Source: Dillenia suffruticosa
Lineage: Eukaryota > Streptophyta > Magnoliopsida > Dilleniales > Dilleniaceae
NCBI GenBank assembly: GCA_033439265.1
Contig: JAVTVX010000013.1
Coordinates: 23,952,000 to 24,015,999 of the forward strand
Direction: 5' to 3'
DNA: 64,000 bases
Positions 62,901 to 64,000 of this stretch are shown here, one piece after another. Each line of letters begins with the position of its first letter. Within the stretch, counting starts at the first letter, position 1. Both the position numbers and the translations under genes were made by a program. The notes under the pieces are model-generated. The model was not told where the DNA came from, searched no databases, and saw nothing but the letters and a program-made list of their open reading frames with translations.

Positions 62901-63890
62901 ATTAAATAATTAAAAAAAAAAAAAAGCCTATCCCCTCCATGATATATTTTTCAGGCTTTGCCCCGTTTGGAATCTATTTATAATTGGGTCTTTTCCTTTT
63001 CGAGAGAAGTTTTGCGCTCTTATCTCCCAGTCTCTTACTCTTACCAAATTTAATCACACATGGTGGAATAAAACTCACACAAGTTAAGCAACTAGAATTA
63101 AATTATTAACAAAAACAGATGACTCACTGAGAATGAATGAAAACCCAATTGGCACAATCTGCAACACATAAGCATAACAGAGAAAATTTGAGAGAAACTT
63201 TGTGCTTACCTCAAGAAAACCAATTCCCCTCTTAGTAGCCTCTTGCCCAGCTCTCAGTCCATGAGTCTGCAAACCGTAAAATTAGACACCAATTAACAGT
63301 TTGTGATGCGCAATGCACTGGAACAAAATTCGTAAATTTTGAAATACACAATCCATAATTGCTTCAAAAACCTTAAATTCATTTAAAAAAAGTATGCTTA
63401 TTATTATTTTCAAAAAAAGAAAAAGAAAATATCAAATACAAGGAATAGCGAATTAAAAACACATGCAATTCCAAAATTGAACATAATTCGTAGTGAATAT
63501 CACCAAGAGAAAATGTAACAAAATTTGAATTAAAAAAACGCAAAAACTAACCTGCATGAGAAGCTTGATACGGTCTAGGGGAGCCGTGAAGGTTTTGGCG
63601 GCGGCTCCGGCGAGTGCGCCGGCTGCGAAAAGAGCGGCGTCTTTAGGCACGAGAGCGACCAAAGCGACCGGATGCTTAATCAGCTGAGCCGTCGTCGGCG
63701 AGAACTCCTTTTGTTCTCTCTTTTCTGCCAACGAAAGACAAGCGAAATTACCTGCGCTACCATTGCTACGGCGTCGTTTTATAACGCCCCATTTCTGCTC
63801 GTTTTTCCGTTCAATTGAGATAGTATCGGAGAATTCAAGACCTGGAATCTTTCGACACACCACAACCGCTCCTCTCTCTTTGCCTTTCAT
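59949..63890 (-). CDS. TAAC: Thylakoid ADP,ATP carrier (mitochondrial carrier superfamily)
   Basis: Ten minus-strand exons (63890-63552, 63266-63210, 62055-61993, 61846-61790, 61694-61611, 61493-61425, 61337-61225, 61105-60936, 60663-60585, 60063-59949) give 381 residues. An N-terminal extension (about 75 residues, consistent with a plastid transit peptide) precedes three carrier repeats. Their signatures are APLDRIKLLMQ, YPLDVLRLRLA and YPLDTVRRQMQ, with GYWKGNLPQ, GMASFYNGLGPSLLGIAPYI and GLLGLYRGFVPNALKNLP as the following matrix-loop segments. The RRRMMM box of classical mitochondrial ADP/ATP carriers is absent. This matches Arabidopsis TAAC (At5g01500), which brings ATP across the thylakoid membrane and has also been reported as a PAPS/PAP carrier. 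It is slightly shorter than TAAC (about 415). Intron 2 holds a dispersed repeat copy. Confidence 0.92.
62796..62975 (+). repeat. G-run/C-run dispersed repeat copy in thylakoid carrier intron 2
   Basis: It contains 'aagggggcagagggcaatgatcccct', an AT-rich core with 'cattataatttcaaa' and 'gtttgcccattaaat', an A-run, and a right end 'atccccttccatg'-like then 'caggctttgcccc'. The layout is that of the copies near 24.0, 28.5 and 43.6 kb. Confidence 0.45.
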
Positions 63891-64000
63891 TTTTTGTGGG
63901 AAAAATTCTGGGATTGAATTTTGAGTTTTTCAGGGAGTGTGTTTTGAGAGTGAAAGAGGGAAGAGTAGACAAGGCAAGCGAAGTAGTTGAGGGAAGAGAG
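63891..64000 (-). promoter_or_regulatory. Leader of the thylakoid carrier gene (partial)
   Basis: Purine-rich on the plus strand (pyrimidine-rich in the transcript) and directly upstream of the ATG at 63890. The promoter itself probably lies beyond the window edge. Confidence 0.4.

Overview
The window is nuclear DNA from a flowering plant, almost certainly a eudicot. It is AT-rich, all genes have GT-AG introns, the protein families are plant-specific (CP29 antenna protein, RUS/DUF647, thylakoid ADP/ATP carrier, AIRP2-type RING ligase), and GA/CT microsatellites and short retroposons are scattered between and inside genes. There are no operons, ribosome binding sites, CRISPR arrays or recognisable tRNA/rRNA genes. 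All exon structures below were assembled by eye from reading frames, family similarity and GT/AG splice sites; in every case the joined exons give an unbroken frame.

Layout. 1-2.45 kb: a strand-asymmetric polypurine repeat cluster. 2.7-3.9 kb: an LTR-retrotransposon remnant and a SINE. 4.7-6.4 kb (+): clathrin light chain. 6.7-10.75 kb (-): receptor-like cytoplasmic kinase. 13.05-16.2 kb (-): basic proline-rich microtubule protein (BPP family). 19.5-22.4 kb (-): Yippee-like zinc protein. 23.6-25.9 kb (+): TVP38/TMEM64 (VTT-domain) membrane protein. 26.8-28.3 kb (-): mitochondrial inner-membrane protease subunit 2-like. 30.7-32.1 kb (-): Lhcb4/CP29. 36.7-39.0 kb (+): HMGB1-like chromatin protein. 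41.5-44.6 kb (-): AIRP2-like RING E3 ligase. 49.5-52.2 kb (-): cis-prenyltransferase. 53.0-58.4 kb (-): RUS (probably RUS5), with an antisense RTE-like LINE fragment in intron 1. 59.9-63.9 kb (-): thylakoid ADP,ATP carrier.

The genes do not form one pathway. Three products act in plastids or thylakoids (CP29, thylakoid ATP carrier, and probably the cis-prenyltransferase), one in mitochondria, and the rest in trafficking, microtubules, chromatin, ubiquitin and kinase signalling. What links them is ancestry: as I recall the Arabidopsis gene order, the set matches several duplicated segments (around At2g40060-40110, At3g08940-09010, At3g51880-51890 and At5g01500-01530), so this looks like a less-fractionated version of an ancestral block.

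The most noteworthy non-genic content is: two SINE-like families, three or four copies of which have visible target-site duplications; a dispersed G-run/C-run repeat found in four introns and one gene-flanking region; the 5' polypurine array with recurrent hairpins; and (CT)n tracts starting within about 10 nt of the first 5' splice site in three genes. I found no convincing new multi-gene system.
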